Shown here: one piece after another, positions 20,144-28,114 of the stretch | Numbering within the stretch: the first letter of the stretch is position 1 | Layout of the letters: each line of letters begins with the position of its first letter | From: Conchocele bisecta | Lineage: Eukaryota; Mollusca; Bivalvia; Lucinida; Thyasiridae | Direction of reading: 5' to 3' | Length of the DNA: 64,000 bases | Assembly (NCBI GenBank): GCA_029237695.1 | Contig: CM055278.1 | Span: 72,655,188-72,719,187 of the forward strand | Made by a program: the position numbers and the translations under genes | The notes under the pieces: generated by a model | What the model was told of the DNA's origin: nothing | The model's database searches: none | The model's input: only the letters and a program-made list of their open reading frames with translations

Positions 20144-20795
20144 TTTAATTAATTTTAAGAAAATTAGCAATCATTCTAACGATTTATTAATAAAAAATCA
20201 ATCTAAAGATGCTCACTCTGCCATAATATGTGGGCAGACAGGATGTGGAAAAACGGTTTTCATCCTCGACTTGCTCGAGGGGTCCTACCGCGATGCCTTT
20301 CGTCACATTGTGATCCTATGTCCCACTATGCGACACAACGAGACTTATCAGCGGCGCCAGTGGATATGGACCGACCCTGAGGTATACGTTATTGACCCTG
20401 GCGACAGGCTTCACGATTGGCTGCGTGGTTTATACCAAAGATTCCAGGGTGAGCCCATCCTATACCTGATTGACGATTGCTCGGCCAAGGCGGCGATGAC
20501 CAAAAAGAAGGACATGCTCTCCGAGCTCGCATTTTCTGGCCGCCATGCGAGGAAAAGCGTATGGATCTCCACGCAAAAGTACAACGCCGTCCTCAAGGAT
20601 CTGCGCGAGCAAACGAAATGGGTCGCCCTCTTTCACTGCAAGGACCGAGATTCATTCGATGACTGTCTTCGAGAGAATGACGTTATCCCAACCCGCGAGG
20701 AGCGCCTGGAGATTCGACAGATGCTTTCGGAAACTAAGCACGCCAAGCTACTGCTAAAGACTGATCAACCAACTGCTTATACAGTTATCAATTAA
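20115..20795 (+). CDS. DNA-packaging ATPase (FtsK/HerA, A32-like)
   Basis: An open frame of 226 codons. Walker A is CGQTGCGKT (about residues 38-46) and a Walker B strand is ILYLIDDC (about 115-122); SGRHARKSVWISTQKYN follows, as in the sensor region of A32-like packaging ATPases. The role is to pump DNA into the capsid. The frame overlaps the end of the capsid gene by 29 bp, and the first 20 codons include the AT-rich motif at 20145-20171. The native start may therefore be downstream, but no later in-frame ATG precedes Walker A. No internal stop. Confidence 0.8.
   Translation: MVNTSQHSTDLINFKKISNHSNDLLIKNQSKDAHSAIICGQTGCGKTVFILDLLEGSYRDAFRHIVILCPTMRHNETYQRRQWIWTDPEVYVIDPGDRLHDWLRGLYQRFQGEPILYLIDDCSAKAAMTKKKDMLSELAFSGRHARKSVWISTQKYNAVLKDLREQTKWVALFHCKDRDSFDDCLRENDVIPTREERLEIRQMLSETKHAKLLLKTDQPTAYTVIN
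20145..20171 (+). promoter_or_regulatory. TTAATTTTAAGAAAATT motif, copy 1
   Basis: TTAATTAATTTTAAGAAAAT followed by TAGCAAT. The same block recurs at 20791-20816 and 21125-21152, the last ending two bases before an ATG. It contains an AATTTT-AAG-AAAATT partial palindrome. A gene-start signal is inferred from position. Confidence 0.45.
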
Positions 20796-20816
20796 TTAAT
20801 TTTAAGAAAATTGCAA
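20791..20816 (+). promoter_or_regulatory. TTAATTTTAAGAAAATT motif, copy 2
   Basis: This copy overlaps the end of the ATPase gene and leads into the AAGCAATTGC minisatellite. No gene start follows directly, so it may be a duplicated or relocated signal. Confidence 0.4.
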
Positions 20817-20818
20817 AG

Positions 20819-21019
20819 TAATAAGCAATTGCAATGCTTAGCAATTGCTGAACAATGCTGAACAAATGCTTAACAATGCTTAGCAATTGCTGAACAATGC
20901 TGAACAATGCTGAACAATGCTGAAGAAATGTTTAACAAATGTTGAACAAATGCTGAACAATGCTGAAGAAATGCTTAACAAATGTTGAACAAATGCTGAA
21001 CAATGGTTAACAATGTTAA
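20819..21019 (+). repeat. Minisatellite of GCTGAACAAT / GCTTAACAAAT units
   Basis: About 15-18 imperfect units of 10-12 bp (AATGCTGAACA, AATGCTTAACA) lie between two copies of the AT-rich motif. The first units read AAGCAATTGC, close to the TAGCAAT tail of that motif, so the array may have grown from it. Confidence 0.75.
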
Positions 21020-21124
21020 CAATTTGGTGCTCCGCTGCGAGCTTTGTTGCGAGCATAACGGTGATCATAAGTATCGGGTGATGCGCTTGGAAATATGTTA
21101 AAGTTATGAGACTTGTAAGAATAG

Positions 21125-21152
21125 TTAAATTAATTTTAAGAAAATTAGCAAT
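21125..21152 (+). promoter_or_regulatory. TTAATTTTAAGAAAATT motif, copy 3
   Basis: It ends one base before the ATG at 21154. Copy 1 and copy 3 share the full TAATTTTAAGAAAATTAGCA core. Confidence 0.45.
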
Positions 21153-21153
21153 A

Positions 21154-21912
21154 ATGAACTGCGACGAACTTCTCGGTCAGCTACTGGAAGAAACTTCAAC
21201 TCCGACTGCCGACACGGTATCTTTCCTGAAAGATAATGAAACATCAACTCCGACAGAGCAATCGGGTTCAACAGTGTTGAGTGCAACACCTGCCGATACG
21301 AATGAAAATGCTGCGCGACGAGAGCGGCTAGCTGCGCTGGTTGCTGGGGGACAATCGGAGCATTATCTCGGTAGGCGTCTCTCAGTTTGTCAGGTGGATA
21401 AGATGTCAGATGTAGAGGTTGATAAAATGTATGCGTGATACGAATCTAGGTTAGGTGCGGAGATGACAAAAACTCTTGGATCAGCGGCTATTCATTTGTA
21501 CGCAACCGCCGTTAGTATACTTCTCCCTATACCAAACACCGCGTGATTGATTCGCGATCTAGAGACTGACCCTTTTATAGGACACACTCTTAGAACAGCT
21601 TGCTGCTCCATTTATCACAAGTTTGGAACGTACTTAGCTCCGCTGACAACTGCGTTGACCACGGGTAAACACTGTCAATTTGGACATATATGCCCACGAA
21701 CTATAAGCTCTAATATTAATATTATAAATGATGACACAAGACACACCTGTGAGAGTGACGGAACCACAATCTCCAACTTCAACACTGTTGAACCCGAGCA
21801 CGTTGGGGGATTGCTGCAGCTCCACAGGAGCCCTCAACACCCAATCGAGATTGAACGAATCCGGTTGCACGACAAAACAAAACAAAAAGACAGGCAGCTG
21901 GGCGGGCGGTAG
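21154..21912 (+). pseudogene. Small hypothetical structural-type protein with two internal TGA codons
   Basis: The ATG at 21154 starts MNCDELLGQLLEE. A Thr/Ser-rich stretch leads to EHYLGRRLSV and VDKMSDVEVDKMYA, then TGA (21436). The same frame continues with similar coding character to a second TGA (21544), then DPFIGHTLRTACC and TTALTTGKHCQFGH. The true end is probably not far after GHICP; the frame stays open to 21912 only because no stop intervenes, and it overlaps the next gene. At both TGA positions the frame reads on as if an Arg codon CGA had become TGA. I recognise the HYLGRRL...KMSD and KHCQFGH pattern as a recurrent unnamed protein of such elements. Confidence 0.55.
21777..21854. 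repeat. Short palindromic repeats (TTCAACACTGTTGAA and CCAATCGAGATTG)
   Basis: TTCAACACTGTTGAA lies near 21777-21792 and CCAATCGAGATTG near 21842-21854. Both words recur elsewhere in E1 and E2. They lie in the variable region of the preceding gene. Confidence 0.5.
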
Positions 21913-22041
21913 CCGCCGCCCGAAAAGTTAAATAAGATAAAATACTCGCTCAGCTTCGAGAGGCCAAACATTCGTTGCAATCGGGGACGGACACAGCAAA
22001 AACATATGAAGACAGAGCAATCGGGAATTGCAACAACACCC

Positions 22042-22128
22042 CCAATTCACGAATTGGAAGCACACTCAACCCAATCGAAATTGGAGTTGAATCGGATTGA
22101 ACCCCAACACCCCCAATTCACGAATTGG
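22042..22128. repeat. Cluster of three short palindromes
   Basis: CCAATTCACGAATTGG occurs twice (22042-22057, 22113-22128), with CCAATCGAAATTGG at 22071-22084 between. All are in the linker of the single-TM gene. Confidence 0.7.
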
Positions 22129-22326
22129 AGTTGGGTTGTTGGTGGTGGTCTGGCAGTTGTTGGTGCCCTGTGCGTGTGGAAATACCCCCTATTACATCAA
22201 TCCTTATCGAAAAAACAACCAGCCAGTGTTCCGATGAGAGTTACAAAACACCAATCACAGTTGGATGCGCCCCATTTAAACATTGATCGCGATCACTTTT
22301 ATATGCAATAATTATAATTATCAACA

Positions 22327-22560
22327 ATGGCTGAAAACGATGGTAAAATGATAGTGAATGCGCTTTATCACGCCGTGGTGATATCGGGTTTCAGTATCGG
22401 GTATGCTCGACTATCAAAGATGGCCCTAGGAGGGTCCGCTCCCAAATTGGACTTTACTGTGAGAGACGTAGGGCTCGCGACCTTAGATGTAGCGGCCGTA
22501 GTTTGGACCCGAGATTATCTAATTAAAGTTGGAATTCTTCCTGTTAATATATGGAAATAA
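22327..22560 (+). CDS. 77-aa hypothetical protein with hydrophobic segments
   Basis: An intact ORF, MAENDGKMIVNALYH at the start and VGILPVNIWK at the end. Two moderately hydrophobic stretches (about residues 14-35 and 48-66) are separated by LGGSAPKLDFTVRDVG. Its TAA is directly followed by the ATG of the next gene. I recognise the APKLDFxVRDVG phrase from Polinton-like elements of other invertebrates, always unnamed. A membrane or minor virion role is inference. Confidence 0.65.
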   Translation: MAENDGKMIVNALYHAVVISGFSIGYARLSKMALGGSAPKLDFTVRDVGLATLDVAAVVWTRDYLIKVGILPVNIWK

Positions 22561-23001
22561 ATGGCTTCGATCGGAATAATGATAGGTGGTGCGCTTGTAA
22601 ACTCATTGGAGTTCAGCGGTAGCAACTTTATATTCTCGAAAATGAGAAGCTCGAACGTGGATGAGGAGCGCAAGCGTCAAGATTTAGCTGTAGAACAACT
22701 CAATAGCGCAAAGGAAGCATGGTCGAAAAAACGAACCACCCATCTGGACTGGGTCAACGAAGAGCTTCGCCGCGAGAATCACGCCGCGCAAACTTTCCAG
22801 AACGTTGAAGAAGCCAACCGCGAGTATGCGCTGGCATATCCACAGAAAAGTCTCGCGCCGCTGGATCGCAAGCCCCAACTTTCAGATTTCTATGTACCGT
22901 CAGAGGCCCAAAAAGACCGCGAGATCACGTTCATCGTCGTGGGAATGGGTGTAGTGGGTCTCGTCGGCTACTATATTCAATCGAGATTTCAAATTAATTA
23001 A
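22561..23001 (+). CDS. 146-aa helical protein with terminal hydrophobic ends
   Basis: An intact ORF starting MASIGIMIGGALVNS immediately after the previous stop. A Gly-rich hydrophobic N-terminus is followed by a long charged helix (about residues 35-100: KRQDLAVEQLNSAKEAWSKK), the phrase LSDFYVPSEAQK (about 115-126) and a C-terminal TM helix (ITFIVVGMGVVGLVGYYI). The SDFYxPSE phrase is typical of an unnamed Polinton protein. No damage is visible. Confidence 0.7.
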   Translation: MASIGIMIGGALVNSLEFSGSNFIFSKMRSSNVDEERKRQDLAVEQLNSAKEAWSKKRTTHLDWVNEELRRENHAAQTFQNVEEANREYALAYPQKSLAPLDRKPQLSDFYVPSEAQKDREITFIVVGMGVVGLVGYYIQSRFQIN

Positions 23002-23054
23002 TTTTATAATTATTTTAAAATAATTTTTGTTTATAAATATATATATATATAACG

Positions 23055-23432
23055 ATGTTAGTTGACGAACTTTATTTTGCTATGATCGATGTAGGCTACA
23101 CTGCCCTTAAACACCGTATAGCTGGCGCAAAGGGTATGATTCGTCTGGCCCGAGATTATCTCGAGACGTGGCGCGAGGACGAAAAGGCGGCCACCCTTTT
23201 CGCAAAGCGGATGTTAGATTCCTCCCAATCGTGTTCAACTCCAATCGCGATTGGGTTGAGGGATGAATTAGATTTTCCCAAGTTCCTTCAGAACGTAACC
23301 TCCAATCGTGATTGGACTTCCAACAAAGGTTTATTATCAACGACGCAGTTATCGGACGATCTGGCGAGGGCATGTTGGAGATTGTCCGATATATTAGAAT
23401 ACTTCGCATACGATGAACACGCGCAAACTTAA
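23055..23432 (+). CDS. 125-aa hypothetical protein upstream of the integrase
   Basis: The ORF starts MLVDELYFAMIDVGY after a TATATATATA run and overlaps the integrase start by 20 bp. The N-terminal third is helical and basic. The middle contains two CCAATCGxGATTGG palindromes (23241-23254, 23302-23315), read here as codons in a variable stretch. No known family; no membrane segment. Confidence 0.5.
   Translation: MLVDELYFAMIDVGYTALKHRIAGAKGMIRLARDYLETWREDEKAATLFAKRMLDSSQSCSTPIAIGLRDELDFPKFLQNVTSNRDWTSNKGLLSTTQLSDDLARACWRLSDILEYFAYDEHAQT
23241..23315. repeat. Two short palindromes inside a coding region
   Basis: CCAATCGCGATTGG (23241-23254) and CCAATCGTGATTGG (23302-23315), each perfect except for the central base pair. 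Confidence 0.7.
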
Positions 23433-24443
23433 TACCAAACTATCGGTTCGCCTAACGCGCAAGCTAGCGAACACATACTATAGCCCCCGCGGCTACTGGA
23501 AGGGACTCACGGCCATCAGGAACCTCGCGGCGGCGACCAAGGTTTCAGAAAACGCTATCAAGGAATGGCTCAAGAAGCAGGCCATCTGGCAGATCTATTT
23601 ACCGCGCCTCACAATATTCCGCGCCCGAAATTCGACGTGCCGGTGCCGAACCAAGTTCACCAAGCGGATCTCCTGTTTCTCTCTCACGATCGCGTCGGTC
23701 GCAAGACGTACAAGCACGCACTGACAATCGTTGACGTAGCGAGTCGTTATAAGGGGGCTGAGCCGTTGGCCACTAAAGAGTCTAAGGAGGTGGCCGAGGC
23801 TCTTTCCCGAATATATAAGAGGAGTCCTCTCAAATGGCTGAATCTTCTCCAAGTCGATCCCGGCCGCGAGTTCATGGGCGCGGTCTCTCATCTATTGTCT
23901 AAGCACAAAGTTTCTATCAGACGCGACCGCGTCAACATACACCGGGACCAGGGGATCGTGGAGCGGTTCAATCGAACCCTGGCTGAGAGGCTGTTCGGAC
24001 ACCAATATGCCAAATAACTTGTAAACCCTCATTCGCGATCGACCGAGTGGGTGGCCAGACTGCCCGCCGTGGTCTCCGCACTGAACGGAGAGGTGACCAG
24101 ATTGATAGGTAAGAAGCCTGTAGATGTCATCAAGTCTAAAAAGGTTACGAGCAAGCGCTCTGCCGTCTCGCGCGGGCGACCCGTTGGTTTAGAGGAGCAA
24201 CGGCTTCCATCGGATGATGACGTCCGGTACCTCTATCAACCGGGAGAGCTCGAAGGTGGCAGCCGCCGCACGACTGATCCCGTGTGTTCTCTGAATGTAT
24301 ATCATCTGGATCGATCTATTACCAAATCCGATGAGCCCGTGCTCTACTATTTAGATGATGGTCCATCTCGCGGTTTTGTTCGCCAAGAACTTCTTATGGT
24401 ACCTTCTGACACCCAGCTACCCCCGGATCGTCAGAGTCTTTAG
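23413..24443 (+). pseudogene. Retroviral-type (rve) integrase of the element, broken
   Basis: The ATG at 23413 opens an N-terminal basic region with ANTYYSPRGYWKGL. A frameshift near 23600 leads to the catalytic core: first Asp in TIVDVASRYKGAEP, second Asp in LQVDPGREF, Glu in GIVERFNRTLAERL, with 34 residues between the second Asp and the Glu. A TAA at 24015 cuts the core from the C-terminal part, which has RYLYQPGELEGG and VLYYLDDGPSRGFVR. Such integrases insert Polintons into host DNA. The frameshift and stop make it inactive. It converges on the polymerase gene across a 34-bp T-rich gap. Confidence 0.85.
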
Positions 24444-24477
24444 TATTCTCCCCTTTTTCAGAGTTCTTTTTTTTTAC

Positions 24478-27044
24478 CTATCCTATAGGCGCGGTGTGTA
24501 ACCCGTCTTCCATCACTCTCCTCTTGTCGTAGTACGCCGACAACCCCAACTTCTCCTGCTTGTACGTCTTCATCACCCCGTTAACCATTCGGAATCCCCT
24601 GTTCTCCGCCATATCCCTACCCCCTTCGAGAGCACTCTTGTACCTTCCCCAAGTCAGTTCGTTAGATCTCTTCGACATCCCCTTGGCCGAGTGCTTACAT
24701 TTTCCGTCACCGCTCACGTAGTAACACTTGCTACACAGAGCGATGGCTCTATCGCCCTCGAATTCCAGCTTGACCAGTCCCGGAGTTCTGTTGCTCCACG
24801 CGTCCCACGCCAACCACTCGGCCTTCTCCTTATTGAACTTTCTCTTCATCTTCTTTCTCACCACCTTCGCCAGCGTCTTCTCCGACAGCGCGAAGTACAT
24901 GCTGTCAGTGTCCATCTGTATCAGTTCGAAATCTCCGCGATCCACGTACTTTTCCAAGAAGTCGTAGTAGAACTCGAGCATCCGGAGCTTGGCCAAATGG
25001 TAGACCGCTATGCCACACTGAAACGGTCTGTTGATCACCACTCGAGTCTTCCTGCTCGATATCTCGTAAACCTCCCAAATCTCCTCCAGGTCTTCGAACC
25101 ACGCCGACCTCAGTGCCCGGTCGACAGTCTTCTCATCCTTCGTATATGTGGTGTTCAGGTGTCTTTCTTGTACCTCTATCAGCTTGCCACAACACGCGTT
25201 GCCGACCAGTTTGAATATCTCCGCCAACACCGCCTTGCTCTTGTCGACGTCCCCCGTCCGTCTGGCAGCGGTGACCTCCTCCACGAACCATTGAAACGGT
25301 TTGCCGGGCGTGTAGTCTATCACCCTATGCACCGCCTTGACGATCAGACCGTGCTCCAGATACCACTTTAGCAGTGGGGAGTATATTATCATCTTCTTGG
25401 CGGATATTGCCCCCACGAGCTTTCTCTGTCCTTCGACCCTTTTCCTCCCGGTCCCGGCCAGGTAGTCCTTCATGTGCTGCGGAACCTCGTTCTCATTGAC
25501 TTCTCGATTAACAAACAGCGGTGACATTTCCGAGAACTTGTCTCTCAACGTTTCCGTGACTTCTATATCCAACTCCGCAAATCCGAACCACTTTTCACTC
25601 CTGACCTTCCTCACGAAACAGTCTATATACGACTGTCTTTCCGCGTCGTCACACGTCTATATCGTCTCCACCCCGCACGGCATGTCTTTCGACAGGGTAG
25701 ACAGATACAGCGCATTGGCCCATCACCGCCTTGCACATCTTCTCCTCTCGACTACCTACCTGACCCCTGATCTGGAGAACACTATGGACGTACCACCGAC
25801 CAATCCCTGCTTCATCATCTCGTAAGTTTCAGACTTCGGCGACCACAGCTCGGGCGTGTCCGCCTTCCCATCGATCGACCCGCTGAGTAGGTACTGAAGG
25901 GAAACACCGGGCAGAGACACTGCATCCTTGAGTATATCCACACCTCTTCCCCTGTAGAACTCCGTCATTTTAGTCAGAGCCTCCAGGAACGGTCCTACAT
26001 CCAAGTCGTTGTAGTGTTGCAACCATTCCTTGAACGTCTTCATCCCATTTTCTCGGAATACCTTCTTACACTCTTTCCACTCGGACAACGACAGTAGGAA
26101 CTCATCCTTCAGCTTCGAGTATCACTCTGGATAGTCTGGCAGCCCCGGATGGTCGAGCTTGTCCGCGCTATCGAACCACTCGTACGGGAAGTGAGACTTT
26201 ATCGTTTTACAGTCGTACGCCTTAACCCACCGGTCGTACATGGTACCGGGTCCCATATACTGGATGATGTCGATAAATCTAAACTCCGGGGTAAACAGAA
26301 ACATCGTCGTGCTGGCTCTCTTTCCAACCATCACCTTATTCACGGTGGCCGCCAACTTCTCGACACAGTACTGCTTGATGAGGTTCAGGTCGTACCTGCT
26401 ACAGTTGAACCCCACCACCGGGACTTGGTCAATCCAAGAGATAATCTTTGCTTGCTAGACTTCGATAACATATCTATGTCGGTCGGCAGATACTTCTTCC
26501 TAACCCCCTCCCTGATTGCCTTGCCTCTCATCTGTAGCTCGGTCACGAACTTCTCGACTAGCGTGTCGGGATCTCGTTCGCAGATGTGTGTGATCCCTTC
26601 ATGCATCGTATCCCCCAACGACACCGATATAGGAACGTGCTCGACCTCGAAGGTCAGGTCTTTGGTGGGTCGTGTTGTTTTCAACTTGTCGAGATACGCC
26701 TCGAAGTCTTATACTATCTGGTGAGGGTACAGAGTCGTCTCCTCCTCCTCGCGCGGCGATTGTGGATAGTAGGTATTCACCTCATTTAACCACTCGCACT
26801 CCCACATCACCACCAGCTCGTAACCAGCCTTCCTTATCTTGGCGTCTTGAATTTTCGTCCTCTTGTACAGCGATCTCGCGTTATCTCTCATGCAATGCCT
26901 CGGACACCCGTGCCAGTAGCATCTGTGAAACTGAAACACGGTCTCGGTCTCGTGACAGTAACCGTCGACCGGATCGCCGGCCACCCACCTCTCGCCGCCG
27001 TGACCACATCTCGCGTGATGTAGTCCATGTCACGGGTGAAATCT
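24478..27044 (-). pseudogene. Protein-primed-type DNA polymerase B, C-terminal two thirds, broken
   Basis: Read from 27044 down to 24478. First comes HARCGHGGER / FHRCYWHGCPRHC, an endonuclease-like region. Next is the exonuclease domain: GFNCSRYDLNLIK (Exo II) and QHYNDLDVGPF (Exo III). A frameshifted motif A area lies near 25700. The 378-codon ORF 25614-24478 has motif B-like KLVGNACCGK, motif C QMDTDSMYF and a later KGMSKR. Stops or shifts fall near 26710, 26455, 26120, 25755 and 25660. The enzyme replicates linear genomes by protein priming in this family. The N-terminal part lies beyond the nested transposon (32839-33867). Confidence 0.85.
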
Positions 27045-27089
27045 GAGTACCAAAAAAGTGGGCAAGTCGGCACTATATTTTTCAATTAG
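27045..27089 (+). repeat. Left terminal inverted repeat of the nested transposon
   Basis: Begins GAGTACCAAAAAAGTGGGCA; complement at 32794-32838 with 42 of 45 positions identical by eye. Confidence 0.8.
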
Positions 27090-27159
27090 CCCTATATGTC
27101 ACGACTCGGAAAAAATGTGATGGCCATCTGAGTTCCACAGCTAAACTCGTTTTGGCGGC

Positions 27160-27700
27160 CATTTTTCAAAATGGCCGCCAGTATTCTAGGACATTTCTTA
27201 ATAGTGTCTAACATTTTATTGTCTGAGGCACATTTATTCCGAGATAAAAAATGTTCAGAATACAATTTTACATAATAAATTGAAGAAAAAATGGCCATTG
27301 CTTTATTTGGTATTGAGATAATTTTCAAAATGGCCGCCAGTTTTTTTTCATATTTATTAAATATGTCTAACATTTAATTGGGTTGTCTGAGGCACATTTA
27401 TTTCGAGATAAAAACTGTTCAGAATACAATTTTACATAATATATTGAAGAAAAAATGGCATTTGCTTTATTTGGTATTGAGATATTTTTCAAAATGGCCG
27501 CCAGTATTGTAGCATATTTCTTAATTTTATCTGTAACATTTAATTGGTTTGTCTGAGGCACATTTGTTTGGAGATAATAATGTTCATAATACCATATTCC
27601 ATATTATATTGTATACAAATGGACATTGCCTCATTTGGTGTTGAGACAATTTTCAAAATGGCCGCCAGTGTTTTAGCATATTTTTAAGTACTATTTACTA
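27160..27700 (+). repeat. Subterminal tandem repeats, about 160 bp, four copies
   Basis: AAAATGGCCGCCAG recurs at about 27167, 27327, 27491 and 27655, each followed by a CATATTTCTTAA-like stretch and GTCTGAGGCACATTTATT. A single copy of the AAAATGGCCGCC word occurs near the other end (about 32718), next to the right repeat. Such repeats could bind transposase; that is inference. Confidence 0.75.
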
Positions 27701-28114
27701 GTAATTGGTTTGTCTGAGACACATTTATTCATTAAACTCAATTGTATTTGTATGGTGTGAACAATCAATATCATATTGTGGACTTAACCAGAATGTGAGT
27801 GGACCAGTGTATGATACATTCATTACAATACCTGTGTGTGCTCTGAGGATTGAGTCAACAATTGACGCCAGTTACAAAATATATCGCAGATCTTGAAACA
27901 ATTTCGAAAAACAACTTCTTATATGCGATTAAAGCATCTATTTCCATACATAGCTCAAATGGATTCACTTACAAAATTGCAAACAGAAGACCTTGATCAC
28001 ATTGGTTAGTGTGGATCGACATCCAGCTGTGGATTAATACTAGTTACAAATGCAATATTACCAATTGTTGAGAGAACATGGCTTATGTATATCCTGTATC
28101 TGAGCAATACGGGT

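Larger units (their letters stand above)
21728..22311 (+). pseudogene. Single-TM hypothetical protein, broken
   Basis: The ATG at 21728 starts MMTQDTPVRV. The opening frame runs to about 21890; a Lys/Ala-rich helical part follows in another frame (with an in-frame TAA near 21932). The C-terminal part (22006-22311) has one hydrophobic helix (WVVGGGLAVVGALCVW) and a polar tail. Short palindromes (22042-22128) interrupt the middle. The arrangement basic helix, linker, TM helix, tail is one I have seen in Polinton-type elements without a name. Probably membrane-associated. Confidence 0.5.

Noticed and set aside
16829..21546. Stop-codon recoding (TAG/TGA readthrough) in the virus-like genes
   Set aside because: Different stops are involved and frameshifts occur in the same genes, so decay is simpler.
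24691..25371. Antisense ORF of 226 codons over the polymerase
   Set aside because: It is a shadow of the conserved polymerase frame on the other strand.
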